Positions 9,285 to 17,664 of a stretch of DNA of 64,000 nt are shown piece after piece. The notes beneath the pieces were generated by a model. The model ran no database searches, had not been told where the DNA came from, and worked only from the letters and a program-made list of their open reading frames with translations. Source of the stretch: JANWHQ01 sp963775275 (GTDB lineage: Bacteria > Pseudomonadota > Alphaproteobacteria > Caulobacterales > Caulobacteraceae). Each line of letters opens with the position of its first letter. The stretch's first letter is position 1. The stretch lies in NCBI GenBank assembly GCA_963775275.1, contig CAVZII010000005.1, positions 186,001 through 250,000 of the forward strand, read 5' to 3'. The translations under genes and the position numbers were made by a program.

Positions 9285-10241
9285 TCAGATCCGGGACACG
9301 CTGCGCGTCATCTGGCGCATGATGGCGAACCCAACAATGAGCATGGCGGCGGCGACGAGCAGGATCAGATTTCCGCGATGGTCGGTGATCAGGATCTGCA
9401 GATATTCCCGGTCGAACAGCCAGAACCCGCCGATCGCGACCACCGGTATCGCCGCCAGGACAAGAGCGGACAGTCGCACCTCGGCCGTGACCGCCCTGGC
9501 CTTCAGGCGCATGGCGCGCCGCTTGCGGATGATCTCCGACATGATCTCCAGGGTCGAGGCGAGGTTGCCGCCCGTCCCCTGCTGGAGCGACACGGCGACG
9601 GCGAAGAACCGAACGTCGGCGAGGGAGATACGTTCGCCCATCTCCACGAAGGCTTCCGCCGCCGGCTTGCCGATCAATATGTCATCGGCGAGCGCCGCAA
9701 ACGCCTCCTTCACTGGCGACGGCGCTTCCTCACCCACCACGCGAACGGCGGCGGTCACCGGCAGACCCGCGCGCAGCATCCGCACCACGATGTCGATGGC
9801 GTCGGGGAAGAGGTCGATGAACTTGGCCTCCGTGCGCTCCTGCCCGATCCGCAACACCATCCACGGTGGAGCGTAGAAGGCCGCGATGGCCAGCGGCAGG
9901 CACACGAGCGGGTGAAGCCCGATAACATTGCGCAAGGTGATCCAGGCCGCCGCCCCTCCGGCCAGACCGACGGCGAGCAGTACCGGCCCCTTGGCGCGCA
10001 CGCCCCAACGCCGGCGCAGGCCGAGCGAGAACAGCCGCTGGATCGGCTCATCGAGGATCGACGACAGGCCGCGCGCGTGGGCCAGGGGGCGCGTCATCTG
10101 GAAGATCCCCGAGCTCGAGGCCGACAGCAACCCGAGCCGGCGTTGCTCGATCCGCCGCTCCGACCTGACGGAGATCAGCACCGCCATGAGCAGCACCGCG
10201 CCCGCCGTCAACAGACCGAAGGCGAGCAGGAAAAGGCCCAT
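9285..10241 (-). CDS. tadB: TadB-type inner-membrane platform protein of the Tad pilus
   Basis: A 318-residue T2SSF-family protein with an N-terminal helix (LLAFGLLTAGAVLLMAVLISV), further helices around residues 95-130 and 245-310, and the F-domain region FPDAIDIVVRMLRAGLPV followed by SLQQGTGGNLASTLE. The start codon lies one base from the cpaF stop, so expression is probably coupled. It partners TadC in the pilus platform. Confidence 0.92.
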   Translation of the reverse strand: MGLFLLAFGLLTAGAVLLMAVLISVRSERRIEQRRLGLLSASSSGIFQMTRPLAHARGLSSILDEPIQRLFSLGLRRRWGVRAKGPVLLAVGLAGGAAAWITLRNVIGLHPLVCLPLAIAAFYAPPWMVLRIGQERTEAKFIDLFPDAIDIVVRMLRAGLPVTAAVRVVGEEAPSPVKEAFAALADDILIGKPAAEAFVEMGERISLADVRFFAVAVSLQQGTGGNLASTLEIMSEIIRKRRAMRLKARAVTAEVRLSALVLAAIPVVAIGGFWLFDREYLQILITDHRGNLILLVAAAMLIVGFAIMRQMTRSVSRI

Positions 10242-10242
10242 G

Positions 10243-11547
10243 TCAGGCCGCCGCCTTGCCCGCGCCGAGAGCCGTCATGAACGCGTCGGCAAGACCGAAA
10301 TACTCGAGGCGAGCGATAAATCTCGGCCGGACGGGGAGAGATTCGAAGACGCCGTTCAAGCTGCCGTCGGGCCGTTCGCCGAGGTAGCGATACTGGAACA
10401 GGACCGCCAGCGACATCACGTCGCCCTCCATGCCGATGACCTCCACCACCTCCATCACCCGGCGTACGCCGTCGCGCATGCGCTCGGTGTGGACGATCAG
10501 ATCCACTGCGCTGGCGACCTGGGCCCGGATGGCGCGAATCGGCAGGCTGGTATTGGCCATCAGGATCATGTTCTCGATGCGGGCCAGGGCGTCGCGCGCG
10601 GAGTTGGAGTGGACGGTGGACATCGAGCCGTTGTGGCCTGTGTTCATCGCCTGCATCATGTCGAAGGCTTCGCCGCCGCGGACCTCGCCCATGATGATCC
10701 GGTCGGGGCGCATGCGCAGGGCGTTGCGCATCAGATCCCGCTGCACGATCTCACCATGACCCTCGATGTTGGCCGGGCGGGTCTCGAGCTGAATCACGTG
10801 CGGCTGCTGGAGCTGTAGCTCGGCGGCGTCCTCGATGGTCACGATCCGTTCGTCGGGGTCGATCATCCGCGACAGGGCGTTCAGGAGCGTGGTCTTTCCC
10901 GACCCTGTCCCGCCCGAGATGATGATGTTCAAACGACAGCGCGCGGCGATCTCGAGCGCCCGGCTCATGGGTTGGGAGACCGTGCCCAGCTGTGTGAACT
11001 TCGAGAACTCCATCACGCTCCTCTGGAACTTGCGGATCGAGATGCAGGGGCCACGCAGGCTCAGCGGCGGGATGATGACGTTGACCCGGCTGCCGTCGGC
11101 GAGGCGCGCGTCGAGCATCGGGCTGGACTCGTCGATCCGGCGTCCCACCGAGGAGGCGATCCGCTGCGCGACGTGCATGACGTGCGCGGCGTTGCGAAAC
11201 TTCAGGCCGGTCAGCTCCAGCTTGCCGCGGCGTTCGACGTAGATCTTGTCCGGTCCGTTCACCAGAATATCGGAGACCGTCTCGTCGGCCAGGAGCGACT
11301 CCATCGGCCCAAGGCCGATCATGTCGTTGACGATGTCGTTGGTCAGGGCGCGCTGCTCGGCGTGATTGAGCAGCAGCCTGTGCTCGTTGGCGATGTGGGC
11401 GATCAGCTGCTCGATCCTCGACGCCAGCTCCGGCGCGTCCAGGCGCACGGCGATCGCCGGTTCGATGCGCAAGAGGACCTGGTCCCGCAAGAGATCGCTC
11501 GCCGAGGAGCCAGCGGGGATCGACACGCTGAGCCCCTGGGGGTTCAT
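10243..11547 (-). CDS. cpaF: CpaF/TadA pilus assembly ATPase
   Basis: A 434-residue type II/IV secretion ATPase that powers Tad pilus extension and, in Caulobacter, retraction. The Walker A loop ISGGTGSGKTTLLNAL is near residue 210 and the Walker B/Asp-box area RPDRIIMGEVRGGEAFD near 285; the N-terminal domain carries NDIVNDMIGLGPMESLL and DILVNGPDKIYVERRGKLE. Length is usual for the family. Its start overlaps the cpaE stop (ATGA). Confidence 0.96.
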   Translation of the reverse strand: MNPQGLSVSIPAGSSASDLLRDQVLLRIEPAIAVRLDAPELASRIEQLIAHIANEHRLLLNHAEQRALTNDIVNDMIGLGPMESLLADETVSDILVNGPDKIYVERRGKLELTGLKFRNAAHVMHVAQRIASSVGRRIDESSPMLDARLADGSRVNVIIPPLSLRGPCISIRKFQRSVMEFSKFTQLGTVSQPMSRALEIAARCRLNIIISGGTGSGKTTLLNALSRMIDPDERIVTIEDAAELQLQQPHVIQLETRPANIEGHGEIVQRDLMRNALRMRPDRIIMGEVRGGEAFDMMQAMNTGHNGSMSTVHSNSARDALARIENMILMANTSLPIRAIRAQVASAVDLIVHTERMRDGVRRVMEVVEVIGMEGDVMSLAVLFQYRYLGERPDGSLNGVFESLPVRPRFIARLEYFGLADAFMTALGAGKAAA

Positions 11548-12746
11548 GACGCGCCGACCAGGCGCGCGAAGAACGAGAGTTTGGAGCTCGGCTCGGGCTG
11601 GCCCGTGATCCGCCTGAGCAGGGGCCCAAGCGCATGGTCGAGGGCGGCGCCTCCGCGGGACGTTCGCGCGCCCAGGTTCGATGTGGCGGCCACCTCACGC
11701 GAGAAGGGGATCACCACGTCCGGAGGCCCGCCTGCGCCGCGGATGAACTCGTCCACGGGCAGGCTGCCGGGTGCGCCGGCCATGTTCATCACGTGCAGCG
11801 TGGTGCGCTCGGAGCTGTTGGGGCCGAGGGCCGAGCGCCAGCGTGCGACGTCCCGCGCCGAGACCAGGCTGGCGTCGCTGACCAGGAGCAGGACGCTCGG
11901 CAGGTGGAGCGCGCGCCAGAGCGAGAAGGCCCGAAAGACCGGCACGTCGACCACGAGGTAGCGGTAGCGATGCGCGAGGTTGTCCAGCAGAGCCATCAGG
12001 GCCTCGTCCCGAAAGACGACCAACTCTTCGATGGGCTCGAGCGAGGCCAGCAGATCCAGTCGCGGGGTGACGTGGATCAGGCCCCGTTCGAGGAACAGGT
12101 CATCGACGCGGTCGGAGCGTTCGAGCGCCTCCCGCAGGGCATGATTGGGAACCGCGTCGAGCTGGAGCGCCGCATCACCCGACTGGATGTCCAGGTCCAG
12201 CAACAACACCGGCCGAGGCGGCGACTGCGAGAGCTTGAGGGCGGTCTTCACCGCCACGGTCGTGCCTCCCACGCCGCCGCGTACGCCGGCCACGAAGATC
12301 AGACGGCCGGTGCGAGAGCGCTCTTCAATGGGTGTGTCGGACAGGAGAGCGCGGCAAGTCCTCACCACGACCGCCGTGACCAACGGCTTGAAGAAGTACT
12401 CGGCCGCGCCCGCGTTTCGGAAGTCGCGATAAAGTCTGATGTCGTTGGCGTCGCCGACGATCACGACGCGGGTCGATGGCTCGCAGGCTCCGACCAGCTC
12501 TCGCGCGCGGTCGACGGGGTCGCTCTCGCCGGACACGTCGGCCACGACGAGCTGGGGAGAGGCGTGCGTCGACAGCTCGGCCAGGGCGGCGGCCGCGTCT
12601 CCGATCTTGAAGACCACGTCCGACGCGCCGAGATCGCTCAGAGCCTGGCGGAAGACGCCCTCGGAGTCCTGATCGCGGACATAGACCAATGCTCGAGGAC
12701 CCCGGTGGGCGCCGGCGCCGCTGGTGGTCGAGGGCTCGAGCATCAC
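11544..12746 (-). CDS. cpaE: CpaE/TadZ pilus localisation ATPase-like protein
   Basis: A 400-residue protein with an N-terminal receiver-like domain (about 20-140) and a ParA/MinD-like domain (about 145-390: VAGVRGGVGGTTVAV, LLDLDIQSGDAAL, LVVDVPVF). The deviant Walker A lacks both lysines (RGGVGGTT rather than KGGxGKT), as is common in CpaE/TadZ, which position the pilus machine rather than cycle as true ParA ATPases. It overlaps both cpaD and cpaF by 4 bases. Confidence 0.92.
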   Translation of the reverse strand: MMLEPSTTSGAGAHRGPRALVYVRDQDSEGVFRQALSDLGASDVVFKIGDAAAALAELSTHASPQLVVADVSGESDPVDRARELVGACEPSTRVVIVGDANDIRLYRDFRNAGAAEYFFKPLVTAVVVRTCRALLSDTPIEERSRTGRLIFVAGVRGGVGGTTVAVKTALKLSQSPPRPVLLLDLDIQSGDAALQLDAVPNHALREALERSDRVDDLFLERGLIHVTPRLDLLASLEPIEELVVFRDEALMALLDNLAHRYRYLVVDVPVFRAFSLWRALHLPSVLLLVSDASLVSARDVARWRSALGPNSSERTTLHVMNMAGAPGSLPVDEFIRGAGGPPDVVIPFSREVAATSNLGARTSRGGAALDHALGPLLRRITGQPEPSSKLSFFARLVGAS

Positions 12747-13126
12747 GGCCCTCCCGTGATCTGCGGTCTGGGCGCGGAGGCGGCGTTTGGCGAGGTAAAG
12801 GGCTTGATCTGGCCCTTCTCGTAGGCCTCGACGGCCAAGGCCTCGCGGGCCCCGTCGGCCGGACCGATCCGGCGGCCGCGGACCATGTCGGAGGGCCGTT
12901 CGGCCATCCTGCCGAGGTTGACCACATTGGCGCAGCCGAGGATCGGTGAGGTCGGGTCGGACCGGTCCTGCGCTTCTTGCCGCGGCGTGGGGGGGCAGGT
13001 CGCCGGAGCGCTCTGCGGTGGAGTCGGCGCCGCCGCGCAGGCCGCCGCGGCGACGAGGATGGCGCCGACGACGGACGCACCGACGAGGGCTGCCGCCAGC
13101 GGTCTGGTTTGGGCCGTGGGGGTCAA
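12743..13126 (-). CDS. cpaD: Short CpaD-like pilus assembly lipoprotein
   Basis: A 127-residue protein placed exactly where cpaD belongs, between cpaC and cpaE, overlapping each by 4 bases. A hydrophobic N-terminus ends in AAAAC, a plausible lipobox, followed by a Pro-rich stretch. The block FGC-like ILGCANVVNLGRMAERPSDM and VRGRRIGPADGAREALAVE match the conserved C-terminal part of CpaD. It is markedly shorter than Caulobacter CpaD (about 220 residues): the N-terminal half of the usual domain is missing. No frameshift was found to explain this, so it seems a genuinely minimal form. Confidence 0.8.
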   Translation of the reverse strand: MTPTAQTRPLAAALVGASVVGAILVAAAACAAAPTPPQSAPATCPPTPRQEAQDRSDPTSPILGCANVVNLGRMAERPSDMVRGRRIGPADGAREALAVEAYEKGQIKPFTSPNAASAPRPQITGGP

Positions 13127-14604
13127 GGTTTGTCCTCCAGCATGAAGCCGGCGGGGCCGGACAGGTGCGGCCGGTCGGTCTTGGCGCCGGCTGGGGCGAC
13201 CAACCGGCCGGCGAGCACGCGCTCCAGGTCGTTGCTGAAGACGATGCTGTCCGTGGGCAGGCTAAGGTCGGCCGGACTGGCCGCAGGCCTGACGATGTAG
13301 GGCGTGACGATGATCACCAGCTCGCTCTCGTTGCGCTGGTAGCTCGACGAGCGGAACAGGGCCCCGAGCACAGGCAGATCGCCGAGCCACGGGTACCGCT
13401 TCACCGAGTTGGTGCTGGTGTTCTGGAACAGCCCGGCGATTGCGAAGCTCTGGCCGCTGGCGAGCTCGACGGTGGTCTCGGCGCGCCGGACGGTGATGGC
13501 CGGGATCTTGATGTTGTTGAGGACGACGGAGCCGGATTCCGACAGCTCGCTGACCTCGGGCCGGACCTTCACGCTGATCCGCTCGCCGTTGAGGACGGTG
13601 GGGGTGAAGTCCAGACTGACCCCGAACTTCTTCCACTCCACCGTCACCTGATCGAGCCCGGTGGACACCGGGACCGGGAACTCCCCGCCCGCCAGGAAAT
13701 TGGCGCTCTCGCCCGAGACCGCCGTGAGGTTGGGTTCGGCCAGCATCGTGGCCAGGCCCTCGCTCTGCAGGGCGTCGATCACGCCCGAGACATCGAAGGA
13801 CCCGCTCTTGTAGCCGACACCGATGGAGTCCAGCTGATTGACGGCCGGGCTGCGGATGAAGTTGCCAAAGCTCGAGGCCGGCTGGCGGCCGGTCAAGACG
13901 CCGATGGCGACCGTTCCATTGTTGAAGACGGCGTCCCAGTTGATGCCGAAAGCGTGGGACGCCTGGCGCGAGACCTCCGCGATGCGGACCTGCAGGTTCA
14001 CCTGGGTCGCGCCCGCGACGGCGACGTTGAACACGAGCTTGTCCTTGTCGCCGAGAAACTGCTGGGCCGCCGATTTGACCGCCTCGGCCTCCTGCGGGGT
14101 GGCGGCGGTCCCGGAGACGGTCAGTCCGCCGGGCGATCGGACGACCTGCACGTCGGCGTCCGGCGCCTGCGCCTTGATGGCCGCTGCGACATCCTCGGAA
14201 GCGCCCTTGACCGTGACCGTGTAGCGCTGGAGCTGGCCGCCATGCACGAAGACATAGGCCGTGGTCGAGCCAGGCCTCTTTCCGAAGACCAGCACCCGCT
14301 TGGGGTCGTGCGCCTGGATGTCGGCGATCTCGGGGTTTGCGATGAACACCGCCGAGGTTCCGTCGGGAACGGCCAGGACTTGCGCCTTGTCCACCTCCAC
14401 TGTGATCGTCCCGGCGGCGATCGCGGAGAGCGGGGCGTCCGGCGCCGCGACCGCGATCGGCGGACCGGCCGCCCCGGACGTGAGGAACGCAAGGGCGAGG
14501 GCTGCGCCGGCGACGAAACTGCGGAGGGCGCGTCCCTGCGGGCGGGCCGGGCGGAGCGCCGAAGGGCGGGTCTGGTCGGCAGCGTGCATGGCGGCGTCCG
14601 TCAT
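13123..14604 (-). CDS. cpaC: CpaC/RcpA outer-membrane secretin of the Tad pilus
   Basis: A 493-residue secretin. After a basic N-terminus and signal segment (RSFVAGAALALAFLTSGAAG) come a pilus/secretin N-domain (TITVEVDKAQVLAVPDGTS), a BON-like region (about 165-200), and the secretin core with VNLQVRIAEVSRQASHAFG, LAEPNLTAVSGESANFLAGG and the VRPEVSELSESGSV barrel signature. It should form the outer-membrane pore. It overlaps cpaB and cpaD by ATGA. Confidence 0.95.
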   Translation of the reverse strand: MTDAAMHAADQTRPSALRPARPQGRALRSFVAGAALALAFLTSGAAGPPIAVAAPDAPLSAIAAGTITVEVDKAQVLAVPDGTSAVFIANPEIADIQAHDPKRVLVFGKRPGSTTAYVFVHGGQLQRYTVTVKGASEDVAAAIKAQAPDADVQVVRSPGGLTVSGTAATPQEAEAVKSAAQQFLGDKDKLVFNVAVAGATQVNLQVRIAEVSRQASHAFGINWDAVFNNGTVAIGVLTGRQPASSFGNFIRSPAVNQLDSIGVGYKSGSFDVSGVIDALQSEGLATMLAEPNLTAVSGESANFLAGGEFPVPVSTGLDQVTVEWKKFGVSLDFTPTVLNGERISVKVRPEVSELSESGSVVLNNIKIPAITVRRAETTVELASGQSFAIAGLFQNTSTNSVKRYPWLGDLPVLGALFRSSSYQRNESELVIIVTPYIVRPAASPADLSLPTDSIVFSNDLERVLAGRLVAPAGAKTDRPHLSGPAGFMLEDKP

Positions 14605-15527
14605 TGGGTTTCGGCCTTTGCGCCGCGCAGGATCGTCACCGTCTGGATCGCTGGCGCCCTCGCAGAGCCGGGCGCGCGCGCCAGGGCCGGACCAGCGTCT
14701 TGCGGCGGTTTGGGCCGGTTGCGTGCGAGGGCCTGGAGCGCGGGCGAGACATCGGACGCCCAGGTCGGGCCGGCGACGACCGCCGACGCGGACTGAGGCT
14801 GAGCGAGCGAGCGCAACGAAAGTTCGAGCTTGCCCAGCTGGGACGCGACGAAAAGGCGCTGTGCGTCATCCGCGCTGACCTCCAGCGTGATGGTCTTGGG
14901 CGAGCCGACCTGAGGCGCCGCGCCGGCCGCCGCCGCCTGGGCCGGCGTGGATGGGGCGCCCGAGACGCCCTGCAGGCGGGTGTCGACCGCCACGACACGC
15001 GCATTGTCGAGCACGGTCTCGCCAACCGTCTTGTGGGCCACGTCGGCCACCTCACGATCGAGCGTCTGGACCAGGACGACGTCGACGCGGTCGCCGGGCA
15101 GGACGAGGCCGGAGGCGCTCTGTGAGGTGTCGACCGTGATGGTCACGGCGCGGTCGCCGGGCGCGAGGACGGCTGCGAGGAAGCCGCGCTGGCTCGGCAG
15201 CACGAGGGCGGCGCGGGAAAACGTCTCGCCGCCGGCGAAGCTGCGGCGCGTCACGGCGCCGGCGAGCTGCGTGGGCGAAGCCTGCCCTCGCACGAAACTG
15301 GCCGCGGTCGCCTGGCCGGGCGCAGTCTCGCGCCAGGTCATGTCTTCCTCGCGCAGGAGGGCGCCAGCCGGGATCGGGTGAGAGGCGACGAGGATGGCCG
15401 CAGCCTCGACCTTCGCGCCGGCCGGCGCCGTCGCGCTGTTGCTGCGGAAGATCCACGCTACGCCGACGGCGGAGCCGGCGATGAGAGCGAAGATCCCGAT
15501 GGCGAGGAGGAGATTGCGCAGGAGCAT
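14601..15527 (-). CDS. cpaB: CpaB/RcpC pilus assembly protein
   Basis: I place the start at Met 15527, where MLLRNLLLAIGIFALIAGSA gives a proper membrane anchor; the open frame extends upstream but has no family-like sequence there. The 308-residue protein has the SAF domain (ILVASHPIPAGALLREEDM, then QRGFLAAVLAPGDRAVTI) and the RcpC-type block LVLPGDRVDVVLVQT. It is periplasmic and membrane-anchored, and is thought to work with the secretin. It lies 79 bases downstream of the pilin gene. Confidence 0.92.
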   Translation of the reverse strand: MLLRNLLLAIGIFALIAGSAVGVAWIFRSNSATAPAGAKVEAAAILVASHPIPAGALLREEDMTWRETAPGQATAASFVRGQASPTQLAGAVTRRSFAGGETFSRAALVLPSQRGFLAAVLAPGDRAVTITVDTSQSASGLVLPGDRVDVVLVQTLDREVADVAHKTVGETVLDNARVVAVDTRLQGVSGAPSTPAQAAAAGAAPQVGSPKTITLEVSADDAQRLFVASQLGKLELSLRSLAQPQSASAVVAGPTWASDVSPALQALARNRPKPPQDAGPALARAPGSARAPAIQTVTILRGAKAETQ

Positions 15528-15606
15528 GGCTATGCCTCCAGCGGCGCGAAGACGGGACCGCGCAGGACCAGGCCCGGCCTCGTCCGGGCCGTCGGCGCGC
15601 CAGGAC

Positions 15607-15801
15607 CTAGTGCGGCGAGACCTTGTCGGCGACCGTGCCGAAGACGCCCGCCAGATTCGCACCGAGCAGGGCCACCGCCGAGACGATCGCCACGGCGACG
15701 AGGGCCGCAAGCAGCCCATATTCGATGGAGGTCACGCCGGCCTTCGACTGCGCAAAGGCTGAGAGCCATCTTGGGAGCTTCAGCATCTCGAGAGCGTCCA
15801 T
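15607..15801 (-). CDS. pilA: Flp/PilA type IVb pilin
   Basis: A 64-residue prepilin. The motif KAG-VTSIEYGLLAALVAVAI is the Flp signature: cleavage is expected after Gly with Glu and Tyr at positions 5 and 6 of the mature pilin, followed by the hydrophobic assembly helix. Start chosen at ATG 15801; a second ATG lies at codon 6. It is the first gene of the pilus operon. The maturation peptidase gene (cpaA/tadV) that normally follows pilA in Caulobacter is absent here. Confidence 0.92.
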   Translation of the reverse strand: MDALEMLKLPRWLSAFAQSKAGVTSIEYGLLAALVAVAIVSAVALLGANLAGVFGTVADKVSPH

Positions 15802-15976
15802 CGTGCATCGGAATCGAGGTCCGCCTGCGGGGGTGCGTGGACCTAATAGTCGATGGTTAAACTGATTGACTTTGATTTGAGTCAAGTTGCTTTGATTTTT
15901 CCGAGAACAAGATGTTTTGCACGAGACAAAAGCGTACCAATATTGGACACTCCGAAATGTTAACGGGTATTTACTA
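15802..15976. promoter_or_regulatory. pilA / TPR divergent promoter region with CtrA-like sites
   Basis: AT-rich region of 175 bases. On the minus strand TTAACCAT (15853-15860), a classical CtrA half-site, lies 52 bases upstream of the pilA start. On the plus strand TTAA-N7-TTAC (15960-15974) lies just before the TPR gene start. A TTGACT hexamer on the minus strand near 15880 may be a -35 element. CtrA activates pilA in Caulobacter; binding here is inferred from motif only. Confidence 0.5.
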
Positions 15977-16786
15977 ATGACCAATCGTCTCAAATCTTTC
16001 CGCGTCGGCGCCGTCGGGATCGCCGCCAGCGTCCTCGCCGGCGCGGGGCTGGTCATGAGCGCTCTGCCCGTCCCGGCGTTCGCCGGCCAGTCCTCCCCGA
16101 CCGACGTGGCCAAGTCCGCGCCCCTCAACCCTCAGGCCACGCTGCGGCTGGCGAGGGCCTTTCGAACGGCCGGAGATCTGAAGTCGGCGATCTATCTCTA
16201 TCGCAGCCTCGCGGAGCAGAAGGGCGCCGACCCGGCGACGCGGGTGGCGCTGGGCGACGTCCTGGTGGAGGCCGGACTGGTGGACGATGCCATGAGCGTC
16301 TACGGCGAGGTCGACCCGAAATCGCCCGACGCGCCGGAGGCCCTGCTCGGAATGGCGAGCGCGGAGCTGAGGCTGGACGATCCGGCAAAGGCCCTGGACT
16401 ACGCCGAACGATCGCTGGCGGCCGCGCCGGGCGAAGAGCGCGCGCTGGTCGCCAGGGGAGTCGCGCTGGACAGCCTTGGCCGCCATGTCGAAGCCCAGGC
16501 GAGCTACCGGACAGCGCTGGCCCAGGCGCCCCACAGCGTCGCCGCGCGAACCGACCTCGCCCTGTCCCTGGCGATCTCGGGCCAGTATCAGGCTGCGATC
16601 GATCTTCTGGGGCCCATCGCCCGCTCGGCCAATTCGACGCCGCGGCTGCGACAGGACCTGGCGCTGGTCTACGGTCTGAAGGGCGATCGCGCGACCGCCG
16701 TCGCACTCGGCCGGGTCGACCTCGACGCCGATGTGGCCGAAGCGAACGCCCATTTCTTCGAGATGGCGCGCCAGGCGCCCCAGTAG
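15977..16786 (+). CDS. Secreted TPR protein, TadD-like
   Basis: Start placed at MTNRLKSF (15977), which gives a clean signal peptide (VGIAASVLAGAGLVMSALPV, cleavage near AFAG); the upstream extension of the frame is in the AT-rich promoter. The 269-residue protein carries about five TPR repeats (for example LRLARAFRTAGDLKSAIYLY, ALLGMASAELRLDDPAKALD, SYRTALAQAPHSVAARTDLA). Position between pilA and tadEG suggests the TadD role, a periplasmic/outer-membrane TPR factor of the Tad machine; it lacks an obvious lipobox, so this is tentative. Confidence 0.8.
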   Translation: MTNRLKSFRVGAVGIAASVLAGAGLVMSALPVPAFAGQSSPTDVAKSAPLNPQATLRLARAFRTAGDLKSAIYLYRSLAEQKGADPATRVALGDVLVEAGLVDDAMSVYGEVDPKSPDAPEALLGMASAELRLDDPAKALDYAERSLAAAPGEERALVARGVALDSLGRHVEAQASYRTALAQAPHSVAARTDLALSLAISGQYQAAIDLLGPIARSANSTPRLRQDLALVYGLKGDRATAVALGRVDLDADVAEANAHFFEMARQAPQ

Positions 16787-16798
16787 GGCGGCGGCGGC

Positions 16799-17197
16799 TC
16801 AGTCCGGATGGCAGGCGCTGGAGGTCAAGGTGGTGTCCTTCGCGCTCAGCCAGGGGATGATGAAGCTGAAGGCCAGCCTCGCGGAGACCTTCTGGCCGCA
16901 GGCTTCCGTCGAGGGCGTGAAGGCGGACGGCGCGATGGTCATGCCGAAGGCCTGGGAAGCCGCATAAGCCTGGATCTGTGCGGTCGTGGCGCAGAGGTTG
17001 GCGTTCACCGCCGCGCAGCGCGCCGCCGCCTGGACCGCGCGGTCCAAGGTGACCTGGACCCAGAACACTCGTCCGACGTCCACGGTCCCGAGCAGCAGCA
17101 AGAGCAGCGCCGGCAGCACGATCGCGTACTCGATCGCCGTCGCGCCGGCCTTGTCCGCCCCAAGCCGAACGCCGAGCCTGGTCGGGCGCCCCGCCAT
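16799..17197 (-). CDS. tadE: TadE-like minor pseudopilin
   Basis: A 132-residue protein with the TadE signature ADKAGATAIEYAIVLPALLL followed by a hydrophobic helix and GTVDVGRVFWVQVTLDRAVQ. The rest is a Cys-containing periplasmic domain (C76, C83, C112 and C129 region) that may form disulfides. It is the third gene of the tadG-tadE-tadE cluster, starting 2 bases after the preceding stop, and ends convergent with the TPR gene. Confidence 0.87.
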   Translation of the reverse strand: MAGRPTRLGVRLGADKAGATAIEYAIVLPALLLLLLGTVDVGRVFWVQVTLDRAVQAAARCAAVNANLCATTAQIQAYAASQAFGMTIAPSAFTPSTEACGQKVSARLAFSFIIPWLSAKDTTLTSSACHPD

Positions 17198-17199
17198 GG

Positions 17200-17661
17200 C
17201 TACTGGAGCCTCGCGATCGACTGGCGGGTCAGCACCGCGGGCAGGGGCAGGCCGGCCTTGAGGACGCTGGTCCGGGTCACCGAGGCGCTGACGCGCACGT
17301 ATTGGCGGACCGAGGTCCCGTCGGGGCAGAGCCCGCCGCAGGTCGCGCTCGCGACGCCGCTGGCCTGGGGGCAGCCGCAGAAGAGCGCCGGGGCAGGGCT
17401 CGCCGTCAGGCCGGGGGCGTTGGAGCCGCTGGTCACGGCAGCGGAAATCCCGGCCGGATCCCAGCCGTGACCGGAGGCGTAGTCTGCGCCGGCGGCGGCG
17501 GCCTGCTGGGCCCGATTGGCGTCGCGGACGGCGAGCCCGAGCTCGATTGCAGCGGCCATGATCAGGACCAGGACCGGGGCGACGATGGCGAACTCGATGG
17601 CGGCGGTCCCGCCCCGACGGATCAGAGCGCGTGAAAGGACAAGGCCGGGCTGCATCTTCAC
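17200..17661 (-). CDS. TadE-like minor pseudopilin (second copy)
   Basis: A 153-residue TadE/TadF-type pseudopilin: RRGGTAAIEFAIVAPVLVLI at residues 16-35 gives the prepilin-like cleavage and helix, followed by AAAIELGLAVRDANRAQQAA. The C-terminal periplasmic region is rich in Cys (FCGCPQASGVASATCGGLC). It follows tadG by 3 bases and precedes the other tadE-like gene, so the three are co-transcribed. The two TadE-like proteins share only the helix, which suggests distinct minor pilin roles (TadE versus TadF). Confidence 0.85.
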   Translation of the reverse strand: MKMQPGLVLSRALIRRGGTAAIEFAIVAPVLVLIMAAAIELGLAVRDANRAQQAAAAGADYASGHGWDPAGISAAVTSGSNAPGLTASPAPALFCGCPQASGVASATCGGLCPDGTSVRQYVRVSASVTRTSVLKAGLPLPAVLTRQSIARLQ

Positions 17662-17664
17662 CTC

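Noticed and set aside
12946..14796. 616-residue plus-strand open frame
   Set aside because: Lies opposite cpaC and cpaB, which have full motif support.
15606..15616. CTAGTG sequence at the pilin stop as a third copy of the CTAG element
   Set aside because: No inverted repeat or GAAGTTCGC core follows; it is only a TAG stop after C.
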